Assembly (NCBI RefSeq): GCF_910594005.1
Contig: NC_057815.1
Coordinates: forward strand, 81,515,552 to 81,579,551
DNA from: Cervus elaphus
Lineage: Eukaryota; Chordata; Mammalia; Artiodactyla; Cervidae
Direction: 5' to 3'
DNA: 64,000 nucleotides
The translations under genes and the position numbers were made by a program. Below the pieces are notes generated by a model. The model was not told the DNA's origin. It did no database searches and worked only from the letters and a program-made list of their open reading frames with translations. Shown piece by piece: positions 1 to 11,540 of the stretch; within the stretch, counting starts at the first letter, position 1, and the number at the start of each line of letters is the position of its first letter.

Positions 1-1174
1 TATTGAAATGTTCTAATTTGAAATGATCTAATAAAAGTAATATTTATCAGTTACCGTGCTGCAAATTTTTGGGAGGACATCATCAACAGAAGAGAATAAT
101 AGGAATTTCCTAGATAATGTATGTTAAGTTCACATTAAAGAAAAATTCCAAAAGAAATAGAAATAGATATCTTATGTAGTCAAATAAAGAAATTTTTAAG
201 GAAAAAAACATTGTATATGTATACTTTTTTACCTTCCCAGTAGGTAGTCAAAATAGTTGAAAGATCAGGTTTATGTGTACATGGCATGGTGTGGACATTA
301 AGGTAGTCAATTAAGAATTAATTAAAAGTCTCCTGTTTCTAAAGAAGCAATTGAAAAAATAAAGAATTTGCCTTCATGCTAATACTGTGATTGAATTTAT
401 CAAGGTACAGTCAGGAAAACAGAAACCACTCTATGTTTGTAACCACCGATATGCATGTAAAGGCTTTAAAATAGAGGAGGGAGCTTACAAGATTTTGGAA
501 GAGCTAGGGACATGAAGGTCATGGAAGGTACTTCCAAAAGTCAGTATTTGATACCGAAGATCTCAGCTTGCATCGCCTAGCGAATGATTCTTAAAAAACT
601 TGCCAAGGACGTACAGCAAATCTCAAGAATCTCTGAGAAGCTCCCAGGTCTTACTCTGCCGTGTGATTGTTACTCAGGGGCTTATTGTGATGCTGTTGGG
701 CCTGTCTTCCAGGTGTCTGACTGCCACCACCTCTAGAGAATAATGAAATCTGTGTCCTTCCAGCTGCCTTTTCAGTCTTGAGCAAGTTCCTCTCATTGGC
801 AAATTCTGACTGGGAAGCACATAGGAATGGAAGTTCTATGAAATGCTGTTTTAAAGCACAGAAGTTAGCAATGGCCTGCCAGATTAGCACAGGCGACCAA
901 GTGAAGTGATTGTCCAAATAAAATTTGGAATATTGATGTTTTGATGTGGGTGATTCCATAGACTGTATGCCTGGAATTAAGTTGCACAAAATAGTCCAAA
1001 GACCCACCCCACCCCACCCTACCTCACCCTACCCCCCCAAAAAAACAAGAGAAAACCATATTAAAGGATAGGCAACTACACTTCAGTAAAAGCCCATTTC
1101 CATGTTTTTCTTTTTCACCTCAAATCCCTGCCACCACCTCTAGTGCCAGACTTCTTGAATCAGAACCTGAGATG
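1..1174. other. AT-rich sequence, no gene seen
   Basis: No repeat family or coding frame is recognisable. The only open frame (651-1007, minus) has no protein-like composition that I recognise. The one notable element is a C-rich tract near 1003-1038, listed separately. Confidence 0.6.
1003..1038 (-). repeat. C-rich tract; G-runs on minus strand
   Basis: The plus strand shows repeated CCC/CCCC blocks separated by A, TA or TCA, ending in a run of seven C and then A. The minus strand therefore carries at least five runs of three or more G with 1-7 base loops, which fits the usual G-quadruplex pattern. Folding is inferred from pattern only. Confidence 0.6.
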
Positions 1175-1184
1175 GCTATAAGAA

Positions 1185-1392
1185 AGTGAAAGTGTTAGTC
1201 ACTCAGTCATGTCCAGCTCTTTGGGACCCTGTGAACTGTGGCTCTCTAAGCTCCTCTGTCCGTAGGATTCTCCAGGCAGCAATACTGGAGTGGGTAGCCA
1301 TGCCCTTCCCCAGGAGATTTTCCCCACCTAGGCATCAAACCCGAGTCTTCCACATTGCAGGCAGATTCTTTACCATCTGAGCCACCAGGGAA
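1185..1392 (-). mobile_element. Bov-tA SINE
   Basis: A minus-strand Bov-tA: the tRNA-Glu-like head lies at the right end (complement of gagccaccagggaagc) and the BovB-like tail at the left. It is flanked by a perfect 10-bp direct repeat, gctataagaa, at 1175-1184 and 1393-1402, marking LINE-mediated insertion. It is non-coding; the 64-residue open frame at 1186-1380 is a by-product. Confidence 0.95.
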
Positions 1393-1452
1393 GCTATAAG
1401 AAGGTTAGTAGTCAATTTTTGGACTAACAAAATATAATCCAGCTCTCAGTAC

Positions 1453-2226
1453 TGTATTAGGGGTCTACTGAGAAGCAGAATCCCCAGTGGAATATGTGGG
1501 TGTGTGGTTGAGCCTTGAACAACACAGGTTTGAGCTCCGCAGGTACACTTAGATGAGGATTTGTTTTAATAGTAAATTCTGCAGTACTGCATGATTCACA
1601 GTTGGTTAGGATGCAGAACCACGGATATGGAGGAAACCTAGATACAGAGGAAATGTGTATATGGAGGCCCAACTATAAATTATATGAGAATTTTCCACTG
1701 TGCAGAGGCTCAGGACTCCTAATCTCCCCATTGTTAAAGGGTCAACTGATACATGTGTGTGTGTGTATGTGTGTGTGTGTATTTATTAATCATGAGGACC
1801 TGGCTCATTCAACTGTGGACATTGAGAAATCCCATGATCTGCCATCTACAAGCTGGAGACCCAGAAAAGCCAGGGATATAATATAGGTCCTGAGTCCAAA
1901 GTCCTGAGAACCAGTGTGTGTGTGTATGTGTGTGGTAATTGGATAAATCTCAGTCCAGGAGCAGAAGAAAAAGAAATGAGATATCACCGCTCAAACGGTG
2001 AGGTAGAAAAAGGGGCCAGTTCTTCCTTCCACTGCCTTTTGCTCTATTCAGGCCCTCAACAGATTGGATGATGCCCATCCACATTAGAGAGGGAAATTTA
2101 TTTTACTGAGTCCAGTGATTCAAATGGTAATCCCATCCAGAGACATCATCACAGACACTTCAAGAAATAATGTTTAATCTGGGTACCTTGTGGCCAACAA
2201 GCTGACAGATAGAATTAACCATCACA
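1453..2226 (+). mobile_element. Solo MaLR/MLT1-like LTR, split by a DNA transposon
   Basis: The segment starts tgtattagg and ends ttaaccatcaca, the TG...CA termini of an LTR. It is flanked by near-matching 5-bp repeats, agtac (1448-1452) and aatac (2227-2231), the duplication size of ERVL/MaLR. The interior matches the familiar mammalian repeat containing phrases such as caacagattggatgatgccc. It is interrupted at about 1504-1750 by a Tigger-type element and contains two GT-rich microsatellites (about 1752-1781 and 1915-1936). No internal retroviral genes are present, so this is a solo LTR. The exact subfamily name is from memory and uncertain. Confidence 0.7.
1504..1750 (+). mobile_element. 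Tigger-type non-autonomous DNA transposon
   Basis: The left end (ggttgagccttgaacaacac) and the right end (gttaaagggtcaactga) are degenerate inverted repeats typical of short pogo/Tigger elements. It sits inside the LTR at 1453-2226, so it is younger than that LTR. No transposase frame is present. Confidence 0.7.
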
Positions 2227-2231
2227 AATAC

Positions 2232-2761
2232 TAATGAATTAGAAGCAAGAATGAAAAAATATTTTAGGAAAAATATTGAGAGAAATACCTTCAAAAAGAG
2301 AAATAACATGCCTTGAGGAAACAGGTAATACCTGTAAAGAAAGCATAAAATGCTTTAATATAAACTGCAAATGGTATTTTTATACACATTAGTGAGACTA
2401 TTAAACATATAAAAGCAAATTTCACATAAGAAAAATTAATTGCTATATAATAGTACAAAATAAAATTATCAACAAATAATTTTTAAACTAAAAAAGGGAA
2501 AGTGAGTTACATGTATATATATATAAAAAATCACATACTGGCATAGCACATTTCAACTGTATGCTAAAAAGCAGTGAAACAAACTTTAAAATGTTACAAG
2601 AAAAGTAAGTGATTTTCCCCAATTCACCCAGTTACTTAATGGTGTCAAAAACAAGTGGTCTGCTCCTAGAATTCATGATCCATAGAGTGCTTCATCAGCT
2701 TAATTTTTAAAGAAGATAATAAATTGGGAAAAAAATAAGGAAGACTAGTGACAAAAATCTG
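2232..2761. other. AT-rich sequence, nothing recognised
   Basis: Very A/T-rich, with a short alternating TA stretch near 2513-2524. No repeat family or gene is identifiable by reading. Confidence 0.5.
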
Positions 2762-2772
2762 CTGTCACATCA

Positions 2773-2966
2773 TGAAAAGTGAAAGTTGCTCAGGCGTGTC
2801 AGACTCTTTGCAACCCCATGGACTGTACAGTCCATGGAATTCTCCAGGCCAGAATACTGGTGTGGGTAGCCTTTCCCTTCTCCAGGGGATCTTCCCAACC
2901 CAGGGATTGAATCCAGGTCTCCCACATTGCAGGCAGATTCTTTAACATCTGAGCCACAAGGGAAGT
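2773..2966 (-). mobile_element. Bov-tA SINE
   Basis: Minus-strand copy, head at the right. A perfect 11-bp target-site duplication, ctgtcacatca, occurs at 2762-2772 and 2967-2977. It covers nearly the whole Bov-tA unit. Confidence 0.95.
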
Positions 2967-2977
2967 CTGTCACATCA

Positions 2978-4077
2978 CAATAATAACTATTAATGGCAAG
3001 AGAGGTGACAGGAGAAATATTGCATGATCAGATAGTACAATAATATTAGAATACTGTTATTTTTCAAACATATCAAGAAAGAGTAAATACATTTTGCATC
3101 TATCATCTCTCTATCTCATCTATCTGAAAGTTTTTTGTCAATGAAGATCATATTCTTAAAAATTTGCAAATTCAAAGTGATTAATTTTAGCAAACTAGTG
3201 ATTGAAATTGATAAATGCAATACTTAGCAAATTTTATTTTTCAATAAAACAGGTAAAATGATATAGCAAGTTTGTAAACTGTCTGTCTGGAATTGACAAA
3301 ATAGAAAAGTTTCAGATTCAGCATCGGTTTTACTATATAAAATAAGACAATAACCCAGAAGGACAATTTTTATTATCTTATTTGATTTCTTATTGCTAGA
3401 ATAAGAAATTCTATTTTGTTCTAATAATTCTGTTTTATTTTGCTAGAAGCCATGCTATTAACAAAATACAGAGGCACAACTCCTACATGGAAAGAGTTTT
3501 AGCAATTCATAAATAATACAGCCAGAGGTAGGAGATAAGAAAGTGGTATTAGTTAGTCCTTCAGCTCAGTTAGTACTGCTTTCCTGTCAAAGAATGACCA
3601 AAAAAAGCAGTGCTTCTGAAACAATAGTTCAGAAACCAAGGTGCTATGAATGACAACGATGCTGAACAATCCTTGAAGGAAAAGAAAAATAGCATAACTA
3701 ATATTATAAATGTCAAAAATTTTCTCCAAAGGAGTTCATTTTTTACTGATTTGGGGGGAAAAGGATCCTGTCATTTCTTTTCCATTTTTTAAAAAAATGT
3801 AAATTTGACCTTCATGCAAGATCCACAGATAACAAAAGGCTTTCCGTTCTTTCTCCATAGTCACATTTGCTTGTCACCATGATGCATAGGGGCTTCTTTG
3901 CAGGCTAGATGGTGGCTGTCGTCTTATTTGCATTCTTTTTGTGATCGGTGGCAATACAGCCTATTGTTTCTAAAGGCCACTTTTGGAGAGGGTAATGTTT
4001 CCTTCAGACAGAACTGTCACCGGCTGCCCAGCTAAACCTTTCCTCTGGTCTGAGCTAAACGGGCACATGCTATGCAG
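2978..4077. other. AT-rich single-copy-like sequence
   Basis: No gene or repeat recognised. The 3780-4070 part is less AT-rich than its surroundings and could hold old or conserved non-coding sequence, but nothing specific can be named. Confidence 0.45.
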
Positions 4078-4397
4078 TGCCCTCCTTAGTCGTGTCTGAC
4101 TCTTTGCAACCCCATGGTCTGTAGCCTGCCAGGCTCCTCTGTCCATGGGAATTCTCCAGGCAAGGACACTGGAGTGGGTTATTATGCCCTCCTCCCAGGG
4201 ATCTGCCCAAACTGGGAATCGAACCCAGGTCTCTGGCATTACAGGTGGATTTTTTACCAACTGAGCCACCAGGGAAGCTGAAGAATACTGGAGTGGGAAG
4301 CCTATCCCTTCTCCAGCGGATCTTCGCTACCCAGGGATTGAACTGGGGTCTCCTGCATTGCAGACAGATTCTTTACAAGCAGAGCTACCAGGGAAGC
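4078..4397 (-). mobile_element. Composite Bov-tA SINE (full plus partial unit)
   Basis: Two tRNA-Glu-type heads in the same orientation: a full Bov-tA (about 4078-4277) immediately followed by a second unit (4278-4397) that keeps the head and the first half of the body. On the sense strand the order is short unit then full unit, the same as in the element at 26163-26478, so this looks like a dimeric subfamily rather than two independent hits. Confidence 0.85.
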
Positions 4398-4559
4398 CCC
4401 TACATGAGCATAGGGATCATGTATATGTTTAGTAATGACATAAAAATAAGGACTCTTGTTTTCAAGGTGATTTACAGATTTTTGTTCTCCACTTTCACAT
4501 TTGGATCTGCTTCTTCTGCCATGCCAGGAGTGTCCCTGTACAAATGATGCCTATTTACC

Positions 4560-4680
4560 TGATTTTTGAGCTGGAATATAAATTCTCTTGGTAGCAATCA
4601 CAGATATGGTCTATATCATACAGCACTGTGTTCTCGGCTTCTAGCGTGTCATTCATTTAGCAAAAATATATTGAGAATAA
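4560..4680 (+). mobile_element. L2 LINE 3' end, degenerate
   Basis: The stretch resembles the diverged L2 tail (a gaatgtaa...agggcaggga...cagcacctag...caataaatattt-like progression). No coding potential. Assigned from a loose match by eye. Confidence 0.45.
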
Positions 4681-4935
4681 AAGCCAGAAACTAGTAAAGA
4701 GAAGCCAAGTGACAAAATATACAATTTCTCCCCGCAAATGTTGATAAGACCCTCCAGAAAGGCTACTCCATGTGACCCTGGGCTTAAAGGCCAACAGGGT
4801 AGTAGCACTGAGTTCAAATCCCTGGGGAGGAAAACTACAGGGAAAAACTTAGAGCGGTCCAACACTATCACCTATCCTGGGGCTGGCTTTTCACTAAGAT
4901 GGGAAAAAAAAAAACATTTGAGGAGAAAGTGTTGT
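4681..4935. other. Unassigned sequence
   Basis: No gene recognised; contains an A10 tract near 4905-4914. Confidence 0.4.
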
Positions 4936-5760
4936 TGATTATCCCCCCTCCCCCCATTCCACAGGGAATAAATTCCAAGACTTCCAGATGGTGCCTGAAA
5001 TTTTGCATATTACTGAACCCTATATATATTTTTCCCTATAAATACATACCAATGTTAAAGTTTAATTTGTAAGTTACACAAAGTGAGAGTTTAACAATTA
5101 AAATAAAATAGAGCAATTATAACAATTACTGTAACAAAAGTTATGTGTATGTGATCTCACTCTCAAGATATCTTACTGTACAAACGTAACATTTCTTCCA
5201 CCTTACCTAAGTGCTTATCATGCTCAGTGGCCATACTTTTGCAGTTTGAGGGATGACAGCGAAACTATCACAAATTTATTTTTCTTTCTTCACAATTCTA
5301 TGAATAGATTTGTTCTTGCCATAAAACTTAGCAGCCTCAACATACAGTGTTTTGTTTTGTTTTTTCCTTTTCCTTAAGTTGAGAATTTTTAACTTTTCAT
5401 GTATAGGTAGCACTTTATGGCTTCCCTTTGACATCAGTATTGCAAATATCACTACCTTTGCGCTTTGGGGTCATTATTAAGTAAGAAAGTGTGACATGAA
5501 CACAAGCATGCCAATACTGAGACAGCCAATCTGATAACTGAGACAGCTAAGTCACTAACAGGAGGAACCCTGGAGAAAGAGTTGATTCACATGCTGGGCA
5601 GAATGGAACAGGACATGGAGAGATTTCATCATGCAACTCAGAAGGGACTAATATAAAATTTGTGAACTGTTTGTTTCTGGAGTTTTCTGTTTAATATTTT
5701 CAGACTGCAGATGACCATGGGTAACTGCAGTTGTGGAAAGGAAAAAGTGTGGGGATGGAT
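4936..5760 (-). mobile_element. Tigger-family DNA transposon remnant
   Basis: The left end (C-rich, then ccaagacttccagatggtgcctgaaa) and right end (gaccatgggtaactgcagttgtggaaag) match the terminal regions of the pogo/Tigger elements whose ends read as repeated ccgcgg phrases in younger copies. The interior phrases (gagacagccaatctgataactgagacagctaagtcac) fit the same element. Length is about 0.8 kb. No transposase frame survives, so it is a deletion derivative. Confidence 0.65.
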
Positions 5761-5962
5761 GATGGTACAATAAGGCAAAAGTCTTAAAGCTAGACTTAAT
5801 GCTAAATATTCACAGAATGTTAGACTTGATTTGTAAGACTTTTAGTTGATTCATACTTTAATTTTCCAGAAGCAAGTATTTTCTTGAGCACTAGGTCAAC
5901 TATTTCTGCTAACTGTTCTCAGTATTATTTAACATAAGTATGCAAAAATATGCCTGAATCTT

Positions 5963-6104
5963 CCTGTCAATGCAGGAGACGCAGAAGACTTGGGTTTGAT
6001 CCCTGGGTTGGAAAAATCCCCTGGAGGAGGAAATGGCAACCCACTCCAGTATTCTTGCCTGGACAATCGCATGGACAGAGGTGCCTGTGGGCTCACAACT
6101 GATT
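5963..6104 (+). mobile_element. Bov-tA SINE, truncated at both ends
   Basis: Plus-strand fragment from the B-box region (gggtttgatccctgggttgg) through aatggcaacccactccagtattcttgcctgg; the 3' tail is lost after about 6104. Confidence 0.85.
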
Positions 6105-7022
6105 ATGCACACACACATTATTGTTAATCTTGGAGTTTCAAAATATATTGATTTTATTTCTTCCCAGGAAATAATGATATTATATAAAGATCAAAGTATG
6201 GACAGATGCTTTTTTCCCCATCACAAGCACCCAGTGCTTGCATTGTATTCACATATTTAGGCAAAAACTTATTGACCAGCAGTGAGCATTAGGCTGTAGA
6301 TGTCACACTGCTTCTAATTGTACCCAAGGACTGCAAGTTTTTAATTAATAATTTTTAAATTCACAGAATCAAATGAAAAAGGACTGCGAAACAATGGAGC
6401 TTGCAGAGAGAGGTATAAAAACGGTTTAAAGGCAAGGACAGTCGATTTGTCCACTTCCAGGTTTATTGACTGTAAGATTTACCAACAGGAGGATAAAATG
6501 CTTCACAACACACTGAGAACAAAGGTAGTTAGTTGGTCTACTATGAATCTCTGCAAAATAATGTAGTACCCATTTTAATTTACTTTAAGTAGAGTTTTCT
6601 GGAAGTTGAATTTGAGGTTTGAAGAAAAAGGTCACCATGGAGTTTTTGTTTGTTTGTTTGTTTCTGGGCTATAACTTTTTTTCTGTCCTCAGAGACATAA
6701 GTGAACCATCAAAAGTCATTCCCTTTATTTATCTTACAAGATTGCTTTTTAAACAAATTTATTAGTGAAACCCACATTTAATTAAGCAAAAAATAATTCC
6801 TATGAATTTACTCTTCATAGGGAAAGTGACTAAAATTTATGTTGTGTGTATAAGAAAACTCAGACTATTACTTATTATGAGTTTGACATTCGATAGATAG
6901 TTGCTCTAAATAATACACTAATGATGCTTTGGAAAAAAAAAAAAAACCAAACTATTAAACAGATCCACCAGAAAGCATCTAAATTATAGTGACTTCAAGC
7001 AAAAGCCCTTGGTGTCTATAAA
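6105..7022. other. AT-rich sequence, no gene
   Basis: Contains a short (TTTG)n tract at about 6643-6664 and an A-run at about 6933-6946. Nothing else is recognised. Confidence 0.5.
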
Positions 7023-7245
7023 GTGAAGTGCTTTGTTTGTTTATCAATGCTTTATTAAAATTAATTTTTATTGGAACCCAGTTGCTTTACAATATTGTGG
7101 TAGCTTCTTCTGTACAGCGAAGTGATTCAGTTACATATATACATATAACATACATAATGTACACCCCCTCTTTTCTAGATTTCCTTTTCATCAGGTCACT
7201 GCAGAGCACTGTGTAGGGTTCTCTGAGTTTTACATTAGGTTCTCA

Positions 7246-7683
7246 GTTCAGTTCAGTTCAGTCGCTCAGTCATGTCCGACTCTTTCCGACCCCATGGACC
7301 TCAGCACACCAGGCCTCCCTGTCCATCACCAACTCCCGGAGTTTACTCAAACTCATGCCCATCGAGTCCGTGATGCCATCCAGCCATCTCATCCTCTGTC
7401 ACCCCTTTCTCCTCCTGCCCCCAATCCCTCCCAGCATCAGGGTCTTTTCCAATGAGTCAACTCTTCACATAAGGTGGTCAAAGTATTGGAGTTTCAGCTT
7501 CAGCATCAGTCCTTCCAATGAACACCCAAGACTGATCTCCTTTAGGATGGACTGGTTGGATCTCCTTGCAGTCCAAGGGACTCTCAAGAGTCTTCTCCAA
7601 CACCACAGTTCAAAAGCATCAATTCTTCAGCGCTCAGCTTTCTTCACATTCCAACTCTCACATCCATATATGACCACTGGAAA
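7246..7683 (-). mobile_element. BovB LINE 3' fragment
   Basis: Begins with the tandem gttcagttcagttcag typical of the BovB 3' terminus (complement) and runs about 440 bp into the C-terminal ORF, then stops where L1 sequence resumes (ctcattagttatc). A possible 4-bp repeat, ctca, flanks it. The 155-codon plus-strand frame at 7355-7822 is only the antisense of this element plus L1. Confidence 0.95.
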
Positions 7684-8134
7684 CTCATTAGTTATCTATT
7701 TTATGCATAGTAGTATTTATACATATGTCAATCCCAATCTTCAAATTCATCCCAACTCCTCTTCCCTGCTTGGTGTCCTTAAGTTTGTTTTCTACATTTG
7801 TGTCTTTATTTTTACTTTGTGAATAACTTCAGCTGTACTATTTTTCTAGATTCCACATATAAGCAGTATTTTATGATATTTGTTTTTCCCTTTCTGACTG
7901 ACTTAGTTTTTATGACAATCTCTAGGCCCACCCACATCTTTGCATATAGCACTATTTTGTTCCTTTTTATGGCTGAATAATGTTTTACTGAATATATGTA
8001 CCACATCTTCTTTATACATTCTTCTGTTGATGGACATTTAGGTTTATTTGATGTCCTGGCTTTTGTAAACAGTGCTGCAATAAATACTTGAGTGCATGTA
8101 TCTTTTTGAAGTATGGTTTTTTCAGGGTATATGC

Positions 8135-8273
8135 TGGAGAAGGAAATGGCAACCCACTCCAGTATTCTTGGCCTGGAGAATCCCGTGGACAGAGGAGCCT
8201 GGTGGGCTGTGGTCTATGGGGTTGCACAGAGTCGGACACGACCGAAGCGACTTAGCAGCAGCAGCAGCAGCAG
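8135..8273 (+). mobile_element. Bov-A2-type SINE with (AGC)n tail
   Basis: Lacks the tRNA-like head, starts at tggagaaggaaatggcaaccc, and ends gaagcgacttagcagcagc. A perfect 12-bp duplication, cagggtatatgc (8123-8134 and 8274-8285), flanks it inside the L1. The 3' AGC tract (about 8254-8276, nearly eight units) is a known source of AGC microsatellites in cattle. Confidence 0.95.
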
Positions 8274-8349
8274 CAGGGTATATGCCCAGGAGTGGGATTA
8301 CTGTGTCATATGGTAGTTTAGGAACTACCAACTATGGCAGTTTTGAAAC

Positions 8350-9640
8350 ATGCCAAAGAATGTTCAAACTACCGCACAATTGCATTAATTTCACATGCTA
8401 GCAAGGTAATGCTCAAAATTCTCCAAGCTAGGCTTCAAAAGTACACGAACCTAGAACTTACAGATGTTCAAACTGGATTTAGAAAAGGCAGAGGAACCAG
8501 AGACCAAATTACCAACATATGTTGGATCATATAAAAAGAATTCTGAAAAAAACATCTGCTTCATTGACTACACTAAAGCCTCTGACTATGTGGATCACAA
8601 CAAACTGTGGAAAATTCTTAAAGAGATGGGAATACTGGACCATCTTACCTGCCTCCTGAGAAACCTGTATGCAGGTCTAGAAACAGCAGTTAGGACCAGA
8701 CATGAAACAATGGATGATTCTAAATTGGGAAAGGAGTACGTCAAGGTTGTATACTGTCACCTTGCTTATTTAATTTGTATGCAGAGTACAACATGCAAAA
8801 TGCCGGACTGGATGAAGCACAAGCTGGAATCACGATTTCCAGGAGAAATATAAATAATCACAGATATGCAGATGACACCATCCTATAGTGGAAGTAAAGA
8901 GGAACGAGAGAAAAAGTTGGCTTAAAAGTCAACATTCAGAAAACTAAGATCATGGCATCTGGTCCCATCACTTCATGACAAATAGACAGTGAAACAATGG
9001 AAACAGTGAGAGACTTTATTTTCTTAGACTCCAAAATCACTGCAGACTGTGACTGCAGCCATGAAATTAAGACTCTTGCTTCTAAGAAGAAAAGCTATGA
9101 CAAACCTAGACAGCATATTAAAAAGCAGAGACATTATTTTGCTAACAAAGGTCCATATATAGTCAAAGCAATGGTTTTTACAGTAGTCATGTATGGATGG
9201 GAGAATTGGACCATAAAGAAGGCTGAGAGTCAAAGAATTGATGCTTTTGAACTGTGGTATTGGATAAGACTCTTGAGAGTCCCTTGGACTGCAAGGCGGT
9301 CAAACCAGTCAATCCTAAAAGAAAGACAAAAGCAAAAAAAAAAAACAAAAAAACACAACTCAATCCTGAATATTCATCGGAGGGAGTGGTGCTGAGGCTG
9401 AAGCTCTATTACTTTGTCCACCTGATGTGAAGAGCTGGTTCATTGGGAAAGACCCTGATGCTGGGAAAGACTGAAGGCAGGAGAAGGGGATGACAGAAGA
9501 TGAGATGATTTGATGGCATCACCAACTCAATAGACATGAGTTTGAGCAAGCTCCAGGAGATGGTAAAGGACAGGGAAGCCTGGTGTGCTGAGGCCCATGG
9601 GGTCGCAAAGAGTCAGACATGACTGAGCAACTGAACAACA
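8350..9640 (+). mobile_element. BovB LINE, 5'-truncated, RT to 3' end
   Basis: Plus-strand BovB from the start of the reverse-transcriptase region to the gactgagcaactgaacaaca terminus. The frame at 8464-8853 keeps recognisable RT blocks: FIDYTKA followed by a shifted D..DHNKLWKILKEMG, then LTCLLRNLYAG. The catalytic YADD block and the downstream C-terminal frame (8997-9395) are separated by deletion and frameshift, so it cannot encode a working enzyme. It sits opposite to the host L1. Confidence 0.93.
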
Positions 9641-10436
9641 AATGCTAGTTCTATTTTTAGTTTTTTACAGTACCTCCATATTATTCTCAATAGTGGCTGT
9701 ACCAACTTACATTCCTACCAACAGGTCCAAGCATTCCCTTTTCTCTACATCCTCCAGCATTTATTGTTTGTAGATTTTTTGATGATTGCCATCAAGACTG
9801 GTGTGAGGTGATACCTCATTGTAGTTTTGATTTGCATTTCTCTAATAATTAGTGATATTGAGCATCTTTTCATGTGTTTGTTGGCCATCTGTATGTCTTC
9901 TTTAGAGAAATGTCTGTTTAGGTCTTCTTGAACTGCATAAGCTATTTGTATATTTTGGAGATTACTGCCTTATTAGTTGCTTTGTTTTCAATTTTTTCCC
10001 CTATTCTAAGGACTGACTGTTACTTTTGCTTTTACTTTCATTTACTATGCAAAGTAAATTCAGGATTAAGTTTAAGTAGGTTACATTTTTTTATTTTTAT
10101 TTTTATTACCTTAGGAGGTGAGTCAGAAAAGATTTTGCTTCTATTTTTATCAAGGAGTGTTCTACCTATGTTTTTCTCTAAGAGTTTTGTAGTCTCCATC
10201 TTTACATTTTGGTCTTTAATCCATTTTGAGTTCATTTTTATGTATAGTGTTAGGGAGTGTTCTTATTTCACTTTTTCACATGTAGCTGTCCAGTTTTCCC
10301 GACACCACTTATTGGAGACAGTGTCTTTTCTTCATTGAGTATCCTTGCCTCCATTGTCATAGCTTAGCTGACCAAAAAAGGATCGTACACCATGATCGAA
10401 TGGGATTTATCCCAGAGATGCAGGATTCTTCAATAT

Positions 10437-11540
10437 CAGTTCAGTTCAGTCACTCAGTTGTGTCTGAGTCTCTGCGACCCCATGGACTGCCGCACACCAA
10501 GCTTCCCTGTCCATCACCAACTCCCGGAGCTTACTCAAACTCATGTCCATCATGTCGGTGATGCCATACAACCATCTCATCCTCTGTCGTCCGCTTCTCT
10601 TCCTGCCTTCAATCTTTCCCAGCATCAGGGTCTTTTTCAATGAGTCGTTTCTTTGCATCAGGTGATGGAAGTATTGGAGTTTCGGCTTCAGCATTAGTCC
10701 CTCCAATGAATATTCAGGACTGATTTCGTTTAGGATGGACTGGTTGGATCTCCTTGTGGTCCAAGGGACTCTCAAGGGTCTTCTCCAACACCACAGTTCA
10801 AAAGCATTAATTCTTTGGCACTCAGCTTTCTTTACAGTCCAACTCTCACATCCATACATGACTACTGGACAAAGCATAGCCTTGACTGGACGGACCTTTG
10901 TTGGTAAAGTAATGTTTCTGCTTTTTAATATTCTGTCTGGGTTGGTCATAACTTTCCTTCCAAGGAGCAAGCATCTTTTAATTTCATGGCTGCAGTCACC
11001 ATCTGCAGTGATTTTGGAGCCCCCCCCCCCAAAAAAAAAAAATCTGTCACTGTTTCCATTGTTTCCTCATCTATTTGCCATGAAGTGATGGGACCAGATG
11101 CCATGATCTTAGTTTTCTGAATGTTGAGTTTTAAGCCAACTTTTTCACTTTCCTCTTTCAGTTTCATAAAGATGCTCATTAGTTCTTCTTCACTTTCTGC
11201 CCTAAAAGTGGTGTCACCTGTCTATCTGTGATTATTTATATTTCTCCTGGCAATCTTGATTCCAGCTTGTGCTTCATCCAGCCCAGCATTTCTGATGATG
11301 TACTCTGAATGTAAGTAAAATAAACAGGGTGACAATATACAGCCTTGACATATTCCTTTGCTGGTTTGAAACCAGTCTGTTGTTCCATGTCCAGTTCTAA
11401 CTGTTGTTTCTTGATCTGCATACAGATTTCTCAGGAGGCAGGTCAGGTGGTCTGATATTCCCATCTCTTGAAGAATTTTCCACAGTTTGTTGTGATCCAC
11501 ACAGGCAAAAGGCTTTGGTATAGTCATTAAAGGAAAAGTA
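10437..11540 (-). mobile_element. BovB LINE, 5'-truncated, with target-site duplication
   Basis: Starts cagttcagttcagtcactcag (complement of the 3' end) and extends about 1.1 kb to the RT palm region, where FNDYTKAF-like residues are frameshifted. A perfect 11-bp duplication, ttcttcaatat, at 10426-10436 and 11545-11555 shows insertion into the inverted part of the L1. The C-terminal frame (10446-10970, 174 codons) is still open, but the RT half is broken into several frames. An 11-C plus A-run lies near 11022-11040. Confidence 0.95.

Noticed and set aside
7355..7822. 155-codon plus-strand open frame as a candidate gene
   Set aside because: It is the antisense of a BovB 3' end running into L1 sequence; similar antisense frames recur wherever BovB lies on the minus strand (13059-13526, 16480-16917, 19996-20331).
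8254..8276. Polyglutamine/polyserine/polyalanine coding repeat
   Set aside because: The AGC tract is the tail of a Bov-A2 SINE; the runs of A or S in overlapping frames are translation artefacts.
10446..10970. 174-codon minus frame as a host gene
   Set aside because: It is the C-terminal BovB ORF2 region (DREAWCAAVHGVAETQTQLSD at the end), not a cellular gene.
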